Of a stretch of 64,000 bases of DNA, positions 32,570-42,844 are shown one piece after another. The stretch is from Callorhinus ursinus (taxonomy: Eukaryota > Chordata > Mammalia > Carnivora > Otariidae). A program made the position numbers and the translations under genes. The notes under the pieces were generated by a model. The model saw only the letters and a list, made by a program, of their open reading frames with translations, did no database searches and was not told where the DNA came from. Numbering within the stretch: the stretch's first letter is position 1; every line of letters starts with the position of its first letter. Where the stretch lies: NCBI RefSeq assembly GCF_003265705.1, contig NW_020313285.1:17987747-18051746 (forward strand), in the 5' to 3' direction.

Positions 32570-32825
32570 TAATAAACTAGGGAATACACTGCAACATTTA
32601 AAAAGGGTAAGGTGGTAGCATGTGTTGGCATGAAAATATCTCCAAGAGGTATTTATTGTTCAGTGGTGGAAGCAATTTACAAGCAAGCAACAAATACTAA
32701 ACGATACTATTTATGTTCAAAAACACGAGCTCAAAAATTCTGTGTATGTGTGAATTCCTGAGAACCATCTGAAAGAAGACACACCAGAGAGTAACTGTGG
32801 TCTTTACTTCAGGAGTGGGAGGAAA
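32570..32825 (+). repeat. Old L1 3' fragment
   Basis: 'gggaatacactgcaacattt', 'atatctccaagaggtattta' and 'gagagtaactgtggtcttta' follow the old L1 3' UTR order. With the piece before 32225 it may be one L1 neighbourhood split by the LTR, although the orientations appear opposite. Confidence 0.5.
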
Positions 32826-32877
32826 GTATCCTCAGAGGGTTGTTTACTTTCTCCATAAGCACAAGAGACAAACATGC

Positions 32878-33010
32878 AGGCTCTGGATCAGCCTGCCTGA
32901 TTCTAAGTCCAGCTGTGGAACACCCCCCTGCCCCCCGTTTTCTCTTCTTTAAACTAGGGATAGTAATACCTGCCTCATGGGGTTGCATGAGGGTTAAATG
33001 TATTATATAC
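32878..33010 (+). repeat. MIR SINE fragment
   Basis: 'ctttaaactagggatagtaa', 'tacctgcctcatggggttgc' and 'atgagggttaaatg' are the MIR 3' half. Confidence 0.75.
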
Positions 33011-34364
33011 ACATGTACACAAACACACCCACACACGTCTAAGATCAGGGCTGTGTGTTCACTGTCATCATCCATAATGTTTGATTGCTTAACAAGAAAT
33101 CAATGTATGTTTCATGTATTCATTGTGTAATTTTTTTGTAAGAAGTAAAACCAAAGTGAGACAAAAATATAACCAAATGCCCACACAAGACAAGAGCCAG
33201 GACACACAGGGAGCACCCGGAGGAAGACCTGGCCAAGCATGGCCACAGAGAGGCCCAAGGCAGAGGGCACAGAACCCTGGAGTCGGGGCCCAAAACCTGG
33301 CCCTACCACTCCCTAGCTGGGCGACCCTGGCCCATGCCTGACTCTCTGAGCCTCAGTCTCTACACCTGCACTGTGGGGGGTAGTGGGGAGGAAAGGGGAG
33401 GTCACCAGACTCGGAAGAGGAGCCCCACTCCTCTCAGGCTGTGTCTCCAGCTCCATACCCACTGGGTCGGGTCCAAGAGGCCTGTCGCCCGAGTACAGGG
33501 GGCCCAGACTGCCAAGTCCACAGCCCGTGGGGGGCCCAAGTCCTGCCATCCCAGGCCCTCCCTGAGTCTGCCCCTCTAGGGCCACAGCCCCCTCCTACTG
33601 CCATCTGGGGGCCCTCAGGCCCCATCATCCCCCGGCCCAGAAACGGTGCCCTTTCTCCCACGGGAACTGGGCTTTCCTTCCCCAGGGTGGAGATATGCAA
33701 GGGGTCAACAGGCCCCATCTTCCGAACAGCGCTCCTCTGCCAGGTCCCAGCCTGGCCTGAGCCTGCAAGCAAGCTCCGCCTCTGCCCACACGGCCCAAGG
33801 CCTGCGTCCTGAGTCTGGGACAACGTGGCAGTTAACATCCTCTGACCAAATATCCCTGCTGCCCCCACCCGCCTCGCTGAGAACCAGGCTTCCCTTCTAC
33901 AGCCAAAGCTCACTGCAGCGCCCACAGCTGCCCACTCACAGACTCCTCCTCCCCCCAAACACTCCACACAAAGGCGCTTTTTATCTGCTTCAAAAACATG
34001 CTTTAAAAGCTTTAAAAGTCTTTGCAGTGGTTTCCCATGTTCTAGTCTCTTTCAGATGATAATAGTTTTTAATTATAACAATCATTATAGCATAATACCT
34101 TCAATTTAGGCAATCAGCTCCATTCAGAATATTCAAATGGGGGAACGGTGCCTGGGCAAGCCAGACTTTCTCAGCACTTGGTTTCAGAAAGAAGTTCTCT
34201 AGGCCCAGCAGGTGCTGGCTGCGACCCGGGGGCAGGAGATCCACTCCGCAGCAGGTTGTGGCAGAAGTCCCAAGAGCAGGCCTAGAGGGAGCCCACAGGG
34301 ATTCCAGCACAGGAATCCCCAGGCCTCCCCCAGAAGAAACTCTGCAGCTCTCAGAGACCTACCG
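33011..34364. other. Single-copy DNA, no gene seen
   Basis: GC-rich from 33180 to 33960 with chance frames up to 177 codons on opposing strands. From about 33965 to 34125 an AT-rich patch ('gataatagtttttaattata') may be conserved noncoding DNA. A short MIR-like stretch may lie at 33290-33370 ('tagctgggcgaccctggccc'). Confidence 0.35.
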
Positions 34365-34460
34365 TGGCTCCCTATTGCCCAGAGACAAAGACTCTAATTC
34401 TTCAGTCCTCTTCTATCCAACTCCAGCTCATCCTGCACAAAACCCCTGTACATGCCACCT
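34365..34460 (+). repeat. L2 LINE fragment (probable)
   Basis: 'gctccctattgcccagagac', 'aaagactctaattcttcagt' and 'ccaactccagctcatcctgc' resemble the L2 3' region. Confidence 0.45.
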
Positions 34461-34689
34461 TTACCTGGCCCGTGTCCTCCTTCCACACACAAGACACAAC
34501 TGCCACGGCCTATCAGGTACCGACCGGTGCCAGGCACCATGCTAGCCGGGTGACCAGTTGTCCCAGTTTGCCCAGGACTGTCTCCACTGTAGCTCTAAGA
34601 ATCATTCATGGGGAATGAACTCAATAAATGCCAACTGGGGTTCATAAAAATCTCCTGGGAGCCCCAAGGCGAGAGGAATAAGAAAGCTT

Positions 34690-34805
34690 CATTTGTTCAT
34701 TCACAAACATTCCCTGAGCACCTACTCCATGCTAGACCCAGCTCTGCAAGCTAGGAGCACATCAGGGGATGAAACCAGGAATCCCCGCACTTGTGGAGCT
34801 CATAG
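34690..34805 (-). repeat. L2 LINE 3'-end fragment
   Basis: 'tgttcattcacaaacattcc', 'ctgagcacctactccatgct' and 'cccgcacttgtggagctcat' are the reverse L2 3' end. Confidence 0.65.
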
Positions 34806-36431
34806 TGAGTGGAGGGGGAGGCTTTAGGACAAAGGCCTGCAAAATCAGCTGGGATTTGGACCAAGAATTCAGGTTGTTCTAGGTCAAGAACAGCCCTTGG
34901 TGGCTTAAACACTGTGCCAGTCTGTGTCCTCGGATGTAGGAACAGAAGAGAGGGTGTTGGTGAACACCCCTCAGCCCACAGTGGCTTCAGAGCAGACCCA
35001 GAGAACAGTGGCAGAGCCAAGGGGTGGCTGGGGGAATCTTTAAGACCCCCTAAGCTCCATCATTGCCCCTACTCTTGATGAGACCATTGGCCGTGTCTCC
35101 CTTTGCATGAAGAGCCATGCAAACACAGCTAGTCTCTGGCCCCTCCTCCACGGATCTCTGCCCCTGAGCCTCTCCATCTGGGTAGGCACTCCGGAGCCTA
35201 CAGGTGGGGTCTGCTGCCCCAAACCTTAGTAGGCAGAATTGAGGAGTCTCAACTTAGTCCGGACGGCTATCATCTGAACTTGGCTCATGGAACAGCATGA
35301 GGATCCAACACAAGTAGAGCCAGGCCTCTGTTGGGGGTTTCAGTGTCCTGAGAGACACAGAGTCCAGCTGAAACCCTGCCTCCTCCAGAAAGTACTCCCA
35401 GACTTCCATCTTCTTACCCCCGGTGAGTTCGCTTCCTCTCACCTCTTCAACTAGACACGGGATGTATTTCCAATTTTTATAAGTACATTGTACATTCCCA
35501 GCTCTCCACCCACTTTGGTCACTGTCTCAGACCCTGGCCTTCTCCTTGGGCTTGATAAAATTATGCCCTGACAGAAATGCCCCACCACAGAGGCCACCTT
35601 AGGGCATAACCAGATGCTTCCTCAATCCCCATCTCCACCTGCATTTTGTACATGCCAGCCACCAAGATATGCATTGTAGCCTTTTCATTTTTAACATGAA
35701 GGACCCTTCCTTCTACGATACAAGTAGAATCATTTCCCTCTAAGGGGCAGGGGTCCTGGGACTCACAAAACCACAGGTCAAGGGTAAGCAATGTGTTTCT
35801 TTCAAATAAGCTGCAGCCGGCTGCAGCTCGCCCGCAGATAAATGCGCATGCCCGTGCCTGACGCACTCCCCAACTGTCCTGTCTCGGAGGGCATCATGCT
35901 CACAGCCCTCCCAGAGCAGACTGCCTCCCACCCGCCGGCCACACCAGTAGCTGTGCCCCCTGGAGCAGGATGCATCCCACTCTCCCCTGCCTTTCCAATG
36001 GAAATGGACTCCGTCCAAGCTGACAGATGCCTGTTCTGCACCCAGTCTGCCCTTGACTTAGATGCTCCACCTAGGAACCGAATGCCAACTCACCAAACTG
36101 ACCTGCCATCCAGGGGAGGAAGGACCTCACCCCCTCCCGGGGGAATGATTTAGGGAAAGAAAGATTGATTCTTGCCACTCCCCTGCTTAAAACCCTGGCT
36201 TCCTGTGGCTTTCAAGGTAAGAACTCCCAGCTCCCCAGCAACTTGTCACTGAGCTCTCTCCACCTCACCCAGGGATGCTGGCAGCTCCCAGAAGGCTCCG
36301 AGCTCTTCCCTTTCCCAAGGCTTTGCCCCATTCTGGCTGTCCACCTGCCAGTTCACTTTTCTGGGCCAGTTTACTTCCTCTGAAAATTGTTCCCTACCTC
36401 CTGTGTTATCCAGATTTACTCTCTCTCTCTT
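34806..36431. other. Single-copy DNA, no gene seen
   Basis: No gene recognised. L2-like words occur near 35380 ('tgcctcctccagaaagtact') and 36180-36280, too diverged to bound. Confidence 0.4.
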
Positions 36432-36624
36432 TTTTTAAATGTTTTTATTTATTTATTTGACAGAAAGAGACAGTGAGAGAGGGAACACAAGCAGGGGGAG
36501 TGGGAGAGGGAGAAGCAGGCTTCCCGCCGAGCAGGGAGCCCGATGTGGGGCTCGATCCCAGGACCCTGGGATCATGACCTGAGCCGAAGGCAGATGCTCA
36601 ACGACTGAGCCACCCAGGTGCCCC
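36432..36624 (-). mobile_element. CAN-type SINE, minus strand
   Basis: The plus strand shows T-rich tail, 'gagagagggaacacaagcag', 'ggctcgatcccaggaccctg' and 'gactgagccacccaggtgcc', the exact reverse of a complete young SINE. The flanks share 'ttactctctct' (from 36416 and from 36625) as target duplication. Confidence 0.95.
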
Positions 36625-36649
36625 TTACTCTCTCTTTTGAAGAAGCAAT

Positions 36650-36735
36650 CAGCATAGCGGTTAGAAGGGAATTTGGAGTCAGAATTCCTGATTCAAATCC
36701 CAGGTCTGCTGCTGACTAGCTTGGTGACTGTGGCG
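36650..36735 (+). repeat. MIR SINE fragment
   Basis: 'cagcatagcggttagaaggg', 'atttggagtcagaattcctg' and 'attcaaatcccaggtctgct' are the MIR 5' half. Confidence 0.75.
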
Positions 36736-36867
36736 CGTGTAGAAAATAATCAGTGTCAGCCGTCACTATACTCATCATCATCTTATACCTCCCGTCACCT
36801 TCTGGGCTTTGCCTCCAGAGCCGGTCTCACGGTTGGTCGCTGCGCATCAGCTTGGTGGTGATCTGCT

Positions 36868-36960
36868 GACTGCTTAGACGTCAGCCCCATGAGCGAGAGC
36901 AAGCTCGAAGCCTGGAGTGGTGCCTGGCACACATAGGCACTCAATAATTAACACTTGATT
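36868..36960 (+). repeat. L2 LINE 3'-end fragment
   Basis: 'cagccccatgagcgagagca' and 'gtgcctggcacacataggca' then 'ctcaataatta' are the L2 3' terminus. Confidence 0.65.
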
Positions 36961-38602
36961 AACAAATCATCATTGCTGGCTCTTCCTGCCTTTAGATGGG
37001 AGCTGGTTGCGGAGGAGAGAGGTGGTCAGGATAGACGTGGCGTGACCAGCCGAGGTCCCCGCTGGGACAGGGGTGGCCGGGGGGCAGGCAGCTGGTCAAG
37101 ACCCAGAGCTCAGCATCAGGCTTCCCAGGCCGGAGGCCCAGCTCCGCCTCTGACCCCCACGTGGCGTTGGACAGGCTTCTTCAACCCCAGCGGGAAAGCC
37201 GCAACAAGGGAAGGTGGGACCCCCAAAGGGAAGAGCCAAGCAAGCCCCGGGTCCCCTCTCCTGCTGGCCTGAGCTGGCTCCTCACTGGACCCAGCATCTG
37301 CATCGCCATCTGTCCAGTATGTAAATCCACATTAATATTCTCCCTAATCTTACCGCAACCATTTTTCTTCACGAATGTGTTTGGTTTCAGAAAATGCGGC
37401 GTGTTCCGGAGGCACATTTACATTTCATTATCTCTAACAGCTTAACTACCGTAACTAATGCTAGATTAATAAGTAGCCCCATCAAACAACTACTTTAAAC
37501 AACTCCGCTTTACACAGTCTCGCCGGCGGTGGGAAAGGAGGCTTTCAAACAGAGGCTATGGTCAGTTGAGTTAAGCGGGTCTGATTTCTGTGTCTCCCAC
37601 AAGAGATTCCACATGTCCTTCCACCAGAGCAAGTGAATCTCAGCCGAAGCCATCCATTGCCCAGGCCGCTGCAGACCCGGGCCTGGAGCGAGGACCCGGT
37701 GAGGTCTGTGTGGGCCGCGTGGGGCGTTCCCAATCCCCACACCCAATAGGGCCCCCCTACCCCAGGCTCTGAGCAGGATCCCTAACTAGACAGGACCAGG
37801 GAATACTCATTTGCTGCTGAAAGCCTCATGTACAGCCTTGAAGAAAAAGAAACCAAGCGGCCAAGTTTAGAGACGTCAACCCCAAACTCCGGCTGGAGGC
37901 CCTGGGGCGACCTCCCAAAAGACAGCGCACAAGCCATGACCACAGGGCAGCTACAGCCCCCGGGGCTCTCTCCGGGCCCTCGCCAGCTCTCAGAACCCCC
38001 TGGAAGTGTGTGCTCTGCAAATTCCAGGTCTTGCTCTTTGAGGAGGTATTCATTATCATATTCCTGCAACACAGGTGCAATGGCAGGTGCCCAGTGAAGC
38101 ACTGATGTGGGTGGAGGGTACATTCCCGAAATCACCTCCTCTAAACTTTCATCCTCAGGTGCCTCAACATTTCAGCTCAGGTGATATAGGCTTTGGCTAC
38201 TGTGCAATGTTCATCAGTGTTCGTGGAAAGCCCTTCTCCTGCAAGGATCTGTTCTGCTCTGAGAACTTGATCAGGGAGCAAGGCACAGGCCTTCACCCAA
38301 GGCGCTGGGCTGCCCCCTGATTACCCTCTAATTGCCTTGACCTACTCTATGTGCCACCACCTCGACATCCCTGCTTACCCTGCATCGATGCTCTGAGCTT
38401 GCCCATGGTCTTCAGCACAGCAGACTCAGGCCCAACTTTTGAGTGGTGGGCAGCCTTTGGCTTTAGGACTGGAAGCCAGGGAGGAGCCCTTCTCAAGGAA
38501 GGCCCTCCCTCTGCCCCCTCTCCAAAAAACTGGGGTCCAAGCTCCCAAAGTTCTAACCCTTGTCTGTTGTCCTCCTCTGACCAGGGAGATGCCCAGAAGC
38601 TA
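36961..38602. other. Single-copy DNA; candidate conserved noncoding patch
   Basis: No gene. From about 37300 to 37510 lies an AT-richer stretch with 'tccctaatcttaccgcaacc' and 'ctaatgctagattaataagt', unlike any repeat I know, between GC-rich flanks. The remainder is unremarkable. Confidence 0.35.
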
Positions 38603-38689
38603 AGCCACCTGCTGCCCACCAGTTCTCCTGCCCAATAGGGTTCAGGCTCTACCCTATTGGGCAGGAGAACTGGTGGGCAGCAGGTGGCT
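38603..38689. repeat. Perfect 39-bp inverted repeat with 9-base spacer
   Basis: The left arm 38603-38641 and right arm 38651-38689 are exact reverse complements over 39 bases, separated by TCAGGCTCT (38642-38650). Pairing stops at 38602/38690. I see no repeat family, A tail or coding sequence in the arms. The right arm overlaps the first unit of the tandem repeat that follows. Confidence 0.97.
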
Positions 38690-38797
38690 CTGGAGAACAG
38701 TCCTGGTGTCCATCCTGGGCACAGGCACAGGAACAGTCCAGGTGGCTCTGGAGAACAGTCCTGGCGTCCATCCTGGGCACAGGCACAGGAACGACTC
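38682..38797. repeat. Two-unit 58-bp tandem repeat
   Basis: Units 38682-38739 and 38740-38797 both begin 'aggtggctctggagaacagt'. They differ by one T/C change ('ggtgtcc' against 'ggcgtcc') and by a few bases at the unit end. Low divergence suggests a recent duplication. Confidence 0.95.
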
Positions 38798-40100
38798 ATT
38801 GATCAGTGGCAACTGTAGTCTACAAAGCTCTGGGGGCATTTCCCATCCCCCTGGCAAGTAGGGAAGAGCAAGGCAGACCAGAGCACCTATGGAATCTTGC
38901 CCTAGCTCCGTGGGGTGGTATCTCCACCTCTGCACCAGGAATTGTCCTTGGGTCCCTTGTGTATAGCTTAGAAAGTCAACCTCAAATTCTCTGGGATGCT
39001 GACACGTCTAATCACTAAGACCCTTCTTCCAGGTGTCCCACCGAAAGCCTCCATTTCCCAGGAAGGGGCTGAGTCCTGGCCATAGGGAGAATTCTCCATC
39101 CTGTGAGTTGACAGCTAGCAGAGCCTGAGGCCGAAGTCACGTGGACAGGCAGGGTGCAGCCTGAGAAAATAGGAGGTCGCGTCCCTTCCCCCCTCCATGG
39201 TGACCTTGTAGAGCTCCTGAGGGAGGCAGCCAGCCCTGCCAGCTAGATTCCCCCTGCAGCTTCTCAGCCAGAAACAGGGAGGTTAATAAAACACAGGACG
39301 AGGGTCTCCCAAGGGACAACTCTTGGCCGCCTCTGAAGTTTACAAAAGCAGCGTTTCTGATGCCTCACAGGCTGCCTGCCACGGCTCCCTGTGAATTATT
39401 ACACTGCAGGTTTTCAGGACATTCTGTCTGCAATGCCTTGGGAATTAGAGTAATTGTATTTTATCTGTTTGCCAAGAGTTTTCAGTAAACTCCTTTAATG
39501 TACTTTTAAAACTCGCAGCCCCAAATAGCAATGCATGCCTTCTAGCTTATGCACCAGGCACTGAATAAGCACAGGGTGATATATGGGGCTGGAGAGGACA
39601 CAATTCAGATATTTGCACCCTTTACCAAAACACACATTCATCTTAATGACGTTACTTAACCGCACAGCCCAACAAAAGGAGCACAGTGAAAGTCACAGTC
39701 ACAGGCCTTCCTCCAAGATGGTCCCCTCCACTCATAGAAGGCCCTCAAGGTAGTCTTTGTACCTGGGGTTCCCTGACACAGGCAGTCAGGTCTCCCTGCT
39801 CTATCACCGAGCAGGCGGGATACAGCATCAGGCCCCATCTGCCGCCCACAACCGGGCCCAGGCAGCTTGGGGCCACCGCGTGCCACCCCCACACAGACTC
39901 CGGCAACAGGCTGCCCCCAAACCCATTTCACCATGTCCTTAAGCCTGGCAAGAGGGAGGAGAAACGGGAGGAGAAACAGCAGGAGGAGAAGGTGGAGAAG
40001 TCTAATAAAGAGGAAGGGGAAGGTGGCTGGGGTTGAGGGAGGAGGCGGGGGGGGCGCAGAGCAGGAGGCTCTGGGGTGGCGGTAGGGCACAGGCGACAGG
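38798..40100. other. Single-copy DNA, no gene seen
   Basis: No gene. From about 39390 to 39520 there is an AT-richer patch with an imperfect palindrome AGGACATTCTGTCTG (39416-39430). From 39950 to 40060 there is a purine-rich (GGAGAA)-type stretch. Confidence 0.35.
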
Positions 40101-41230
40101 TGCACCAGCCCGAAGTTCTTTACCAGAAGCCGGATCCTGAGAAATATGAGAACGATCCAGAATTAGAAAAGATCCGCCAAGGGAGAAACTACTCCGGGAT
40201 GGACATAATAACCACATGCAAAGATAAACGACCAGACTATGAAGACGAAGATGTTCTATGAGGAGCATCCACAGCTGGATGATGAGATCCGCTACTACGT
40301 CCCAGACGGCAGTGGGCACTTTGATGTGAGAGATAAAAGAGGATGAGGATCCACATTCTCGTGAAAAAGGAGACATGGTAACTCTTGCGGCAGGGATTTA
40401 TCACTGCTTCTCACTGGAAGAGAAGAACTACGGGAAGATCCTGTGGCCGTTTGCAGGAGAACCGGGTGTGGACAGCACGCAACCCGCCAGCAGACCGTTT
40501 TGAGGCTCGAGGGCAGTACGTGGAATTTTGGGAGCAGATGGCAGCGCGGCGGCCCTCCCAGGGCCTGGCTCACCCTTCACCCTTGCAAATGCCCCAAACA
40601 CGATCACAGCAGAGAACCTGTCCCTTCTTGCTTTTGTATTGTAGACTTGAGGCTAGGGGTGCTTTCCTTTGCAAGATTATTTGATCAGGGTATGTTTTAA
40701 TGAAAGAAGCTTAATTATGAAAGTGATTTTTACATGGAAGCAACTGTGGGAATGTGGACAAATCACATCAATCTTACCTAATTCAACATCAGCGCTCAGC
40801 AGCCCTATGTTAGTGCATGCGGCCGACTTTGTTTTTTTTATTATCATTATATTATTTTTTATTTTTTTCATTATGTTCAGTTAGCCAGTGTATAATACAT
40901 CATTAGTTTTTGATGTAGTATTCAATGATTCATTAGTTACATATAACACCCAGTGCTCCTCTCCCCAAATGTAAGTGCCGAACTGCTCCATGCAGACCTG
41001 GTTCTTTGACTGGGGGCAGATGTCCGTGGATGCCATGCCTGCCTTTTTAGAAGGGATCATAGTAGATGACAGGACCGGCCAGAGAGAAGATATTTTTCTC
41101 CCAAAACTAAGTGGGCACTGTCAAGTGTAAGCTTTCCTGTGAATGGCGGGGATACTCAGGGTTGCTTATGCCACTTGCTTATTTAAAATAAAGTAGCTGC
41201 TTTAATTTTTTTAAAATAAATTAAATAAAT
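40101..41230 (+). pseudogene. ADI1P: ADI1 processed pseudogene
   Basis: ADI1 (acireductone dioxygenase) is a cupin metalloenzyme of the methionine salvage pathway. This intronless copy shows [12 protein letters not shown], RNYSxMDIIT, a YEEHxxLDDEIRY block, GDMVTL-AGIYH and FEARGQYV, in order as in ADI1. The N-terminus upstream of the KYEND block is not clearly recognisable. The frame breaks near 40235 (a short deletion before the metal-binding block), again near 40335-40350 and later. In the HxHxxxE metal motif the second His is Gln (HPQLDDE), so a metal ligand is lost. The 3' UTR is interrupted by an L1 end (40833-40965) and closes with AATAAA near 41188 and A/T-rich sequence. I cannot define its target duplication. 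The symbol is descriptive. Confidence 0.88.
40833..40965 (-). mobile_element. 5'-truncated L1 3' end inside the ADI1 pseudogene
   Basis: T-rich start, then 'gtataatacatcattagttt', 'ttgatgtagtattcaatgat' and 'tataacacccagtgctcctc'. It is the reverse of the L1 3' terminus. It differs from the two long L1s around 'ttcagttagccagtgtataa', so it is another subfamily variant. Confidence 0.85.
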
Positions 41231-41507
41231 AAACATGCAGGGGCCTTAATCTGACCCAGAGTTAAAACAACATCCTTACAAAGGACAGGCTGTGGGCCCT
41301 ACTCTGCACTCTGACCTCACCTCCTCCCGCTCGGCTCTGTGCTCACCTTCACACACAGCAGGTGCATTCTGCTGCTGGACCTCCGCAAGTGCGGTTCCCT
41401 CCACCTGGAAGGCTCTCCCCAGACCTCCGTGAGGTTGCGTCCCTCCTTTGATCCTTCTGCCCCAGGAAGTTGCAGTGAGAAGTTGGCCAGCCATCTCTGG
41501 GGAAGCA
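41231..41507. other. Spacer with L2-like sequence
   Basis: 'gcggttccctccacctggaa' near 41390 matches an L2 3' word. No gene. Confidence 0.4.
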
Positions 41508-41625
41508 GTTAGCACCTTAATCTTGGACTTCCCAGCCTCCAGAACAGTGAGAAATAAATTTCTGTTGTTTATAAAGCACCCAGTCTATGGTATTCTGTTA
41601 CTGCCACCCAAACAGACTAAGACAA
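41508..41625 (+). mobile_element. 3' end of a MaLR (MST-like) LTR
   Basis: 'ccttaatcttggacttccca', 'gcctccagaacagtgagaaa', 'taaatttctgttgtttataa' and 'agcacccagtctatggtatt' are the last part of an MST-type LTR, with its AATAAA polyadenylation signal. The 5' part is missing. Confidence 0.85.
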
Positions 41626-41722
41626 TATTCATCGCCACTGACAAATATTTGTTTATGGTCTCTCTCTCTCTGCACCTTCTCCCCAACTAAAGAGTAGAAT
41701 CCATAAAAGCAGGGATTTTGTC

Positions 41723-41747
41723 TTTTTTTTTTTTTTTTTTTTTTTTT
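41723..41747. repeat. Poly-T run (about 25)
   Basis: Uninterrupted T run. It could be the antisense tail of an unrecognised retroposed sequence or a lone homopolymer. Confidence 0.85.
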
Positions 41748-42167
41748 ACTGCTCTATTTATTCCCAGATCCTAGAGCAGGGCCTCCCATGCAGCTAGAGC
41801 TGTGAAGTATTTGTTGGAATGACCTTGCTCCTGGTCTCACAGAGAATCAATATTATGGGAGAGAAAAGAGGGGCACAAGAGTTGCTCTCTGCTCACGGGG
41901 CCCACACCCCCAGGAAGGCTGCTTCTGAACCCTTTCCAGCCTGTGTAGGGAACCACTGGAGCCCCAGCACCTGGTTCTGTGAGCCTGGCCATCGGCGGAG
42001 AAAACAGCATGTGCAGAACACTGGCCCCATCACCAACCCCCCCACCCACTGTCCCAGATCCCCTAGGAAAAGGCTACCAGGAATGATGGATTATCTGCCC
42101 CTCCAGATCCGGAGACAATACCCATCTCTCCTGCTGCCCTCCCACATACCCACCGACAGGCTCTAGA
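41748..42167. other. Single-copy DNA, no gene seen
   Basis: Nothing recognised. A possible L2 word ('cctagagcagggcctcccat') follows the T run. Confidence 0.4.
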
Positions 42168-42493
42168 CCTACGCTGTCCAATATGGTAACCACCAGCCAC
42201 CTGTTTGGCTACTGAGCACTTCAAATATGACTAGATGAAATCCATACATGTAAATATAAAATACATGGATACATGGCAGATTTCAGAAGCTTTGTACAGA
42301 AAAAAGAATGCAGGGTCTCATTAACAGTTTTGTATTAGTTACACCTTGAAATGATGGCACTTTGGATGGATGGGGTTAAATAAAATGTATTATTCAAATT
42401 AATGTTCCCGTTTCTTTCTACTTTTTTAATGTGACTTCTAGAAATATTTCAATTATCTGCATGGCGCACATTAGATCTGTGTAGGACAGTGCT
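42168..42493. mobile_element. hAT-type non-autonomous DNA transposon
   Basis: Starts 'acgctgtccaatatggtaac' and ends 'gtgtaggacagtgctg', so the termini are imperfect inverted repeats of CAGNGCTGTCC. Internal landmarks 'ggctactgagcacttcaaat' and 'ggttaaataaaatgtattat' match a mammal-wide MER element I recognise, although I am unsure of its name. No transposase. Confidence 0.65.
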
Positions 42494-42629
42494 GATTGCA
42501 AATGGTCATCTGAGAAGCAGTTCTGACCAGAAGTCGGGAAGCCTTTTCTCTGTAGCTCCAAATTCCTTGCTCTTTCCTGTGGATCAGAGCAAGCAAGAGG
42601 GCTGGGTCCTTCCCTGGAGCCGGAAAGCC

Positions 42630-42844
42630 GAAGGGCCAGGGAAACCACAGTCCCACCCTGTCCTCTGGGACTGTGTATAGAAGGACACTCGGGGAGCCAG
42701 ACTACAGGCAACCTGAACCCCCTCCCGGCCTTTGGAACACTGGTTTGGTCTCTAAGGAGGGCAGGGACTGGGGTTCAAGAGCTGGTGGATTGTGGAGGGC
42801 TCACCACGGAGCAGCCCTGAAGGGGGTCGTGTCACTGAGCCAGT
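42630..42844 (+). repeat. Local duplication, copy A
   Basis: About 215 bases that recur at 44170-44380 in the same orientation. Shared blocks include 'gaacccc-ctc-cggcct', 'gaggagggcagggactgggg' (A has 'aaggagggcagggactgggg') and 'tgtcactgagccagt'. Copy A has about 25 extra bases near 42804-42830. No coding sequence or repeat family recognised. Confidence 0.85.

Noticed and set aside
38603..38689. Possible microRNA hairpin
   Set aside because: A perfect 39-bp stem without mismatches or bulges is atypical for a microRNA precursor, and nothing else supports transcription.
40076..40261. Possible functional ADI1 exon
   Set aside because: Downstream ADI1 sequence continues without introns, with frameshifts and a lost metal ligand, so it is a processed pseudogene.
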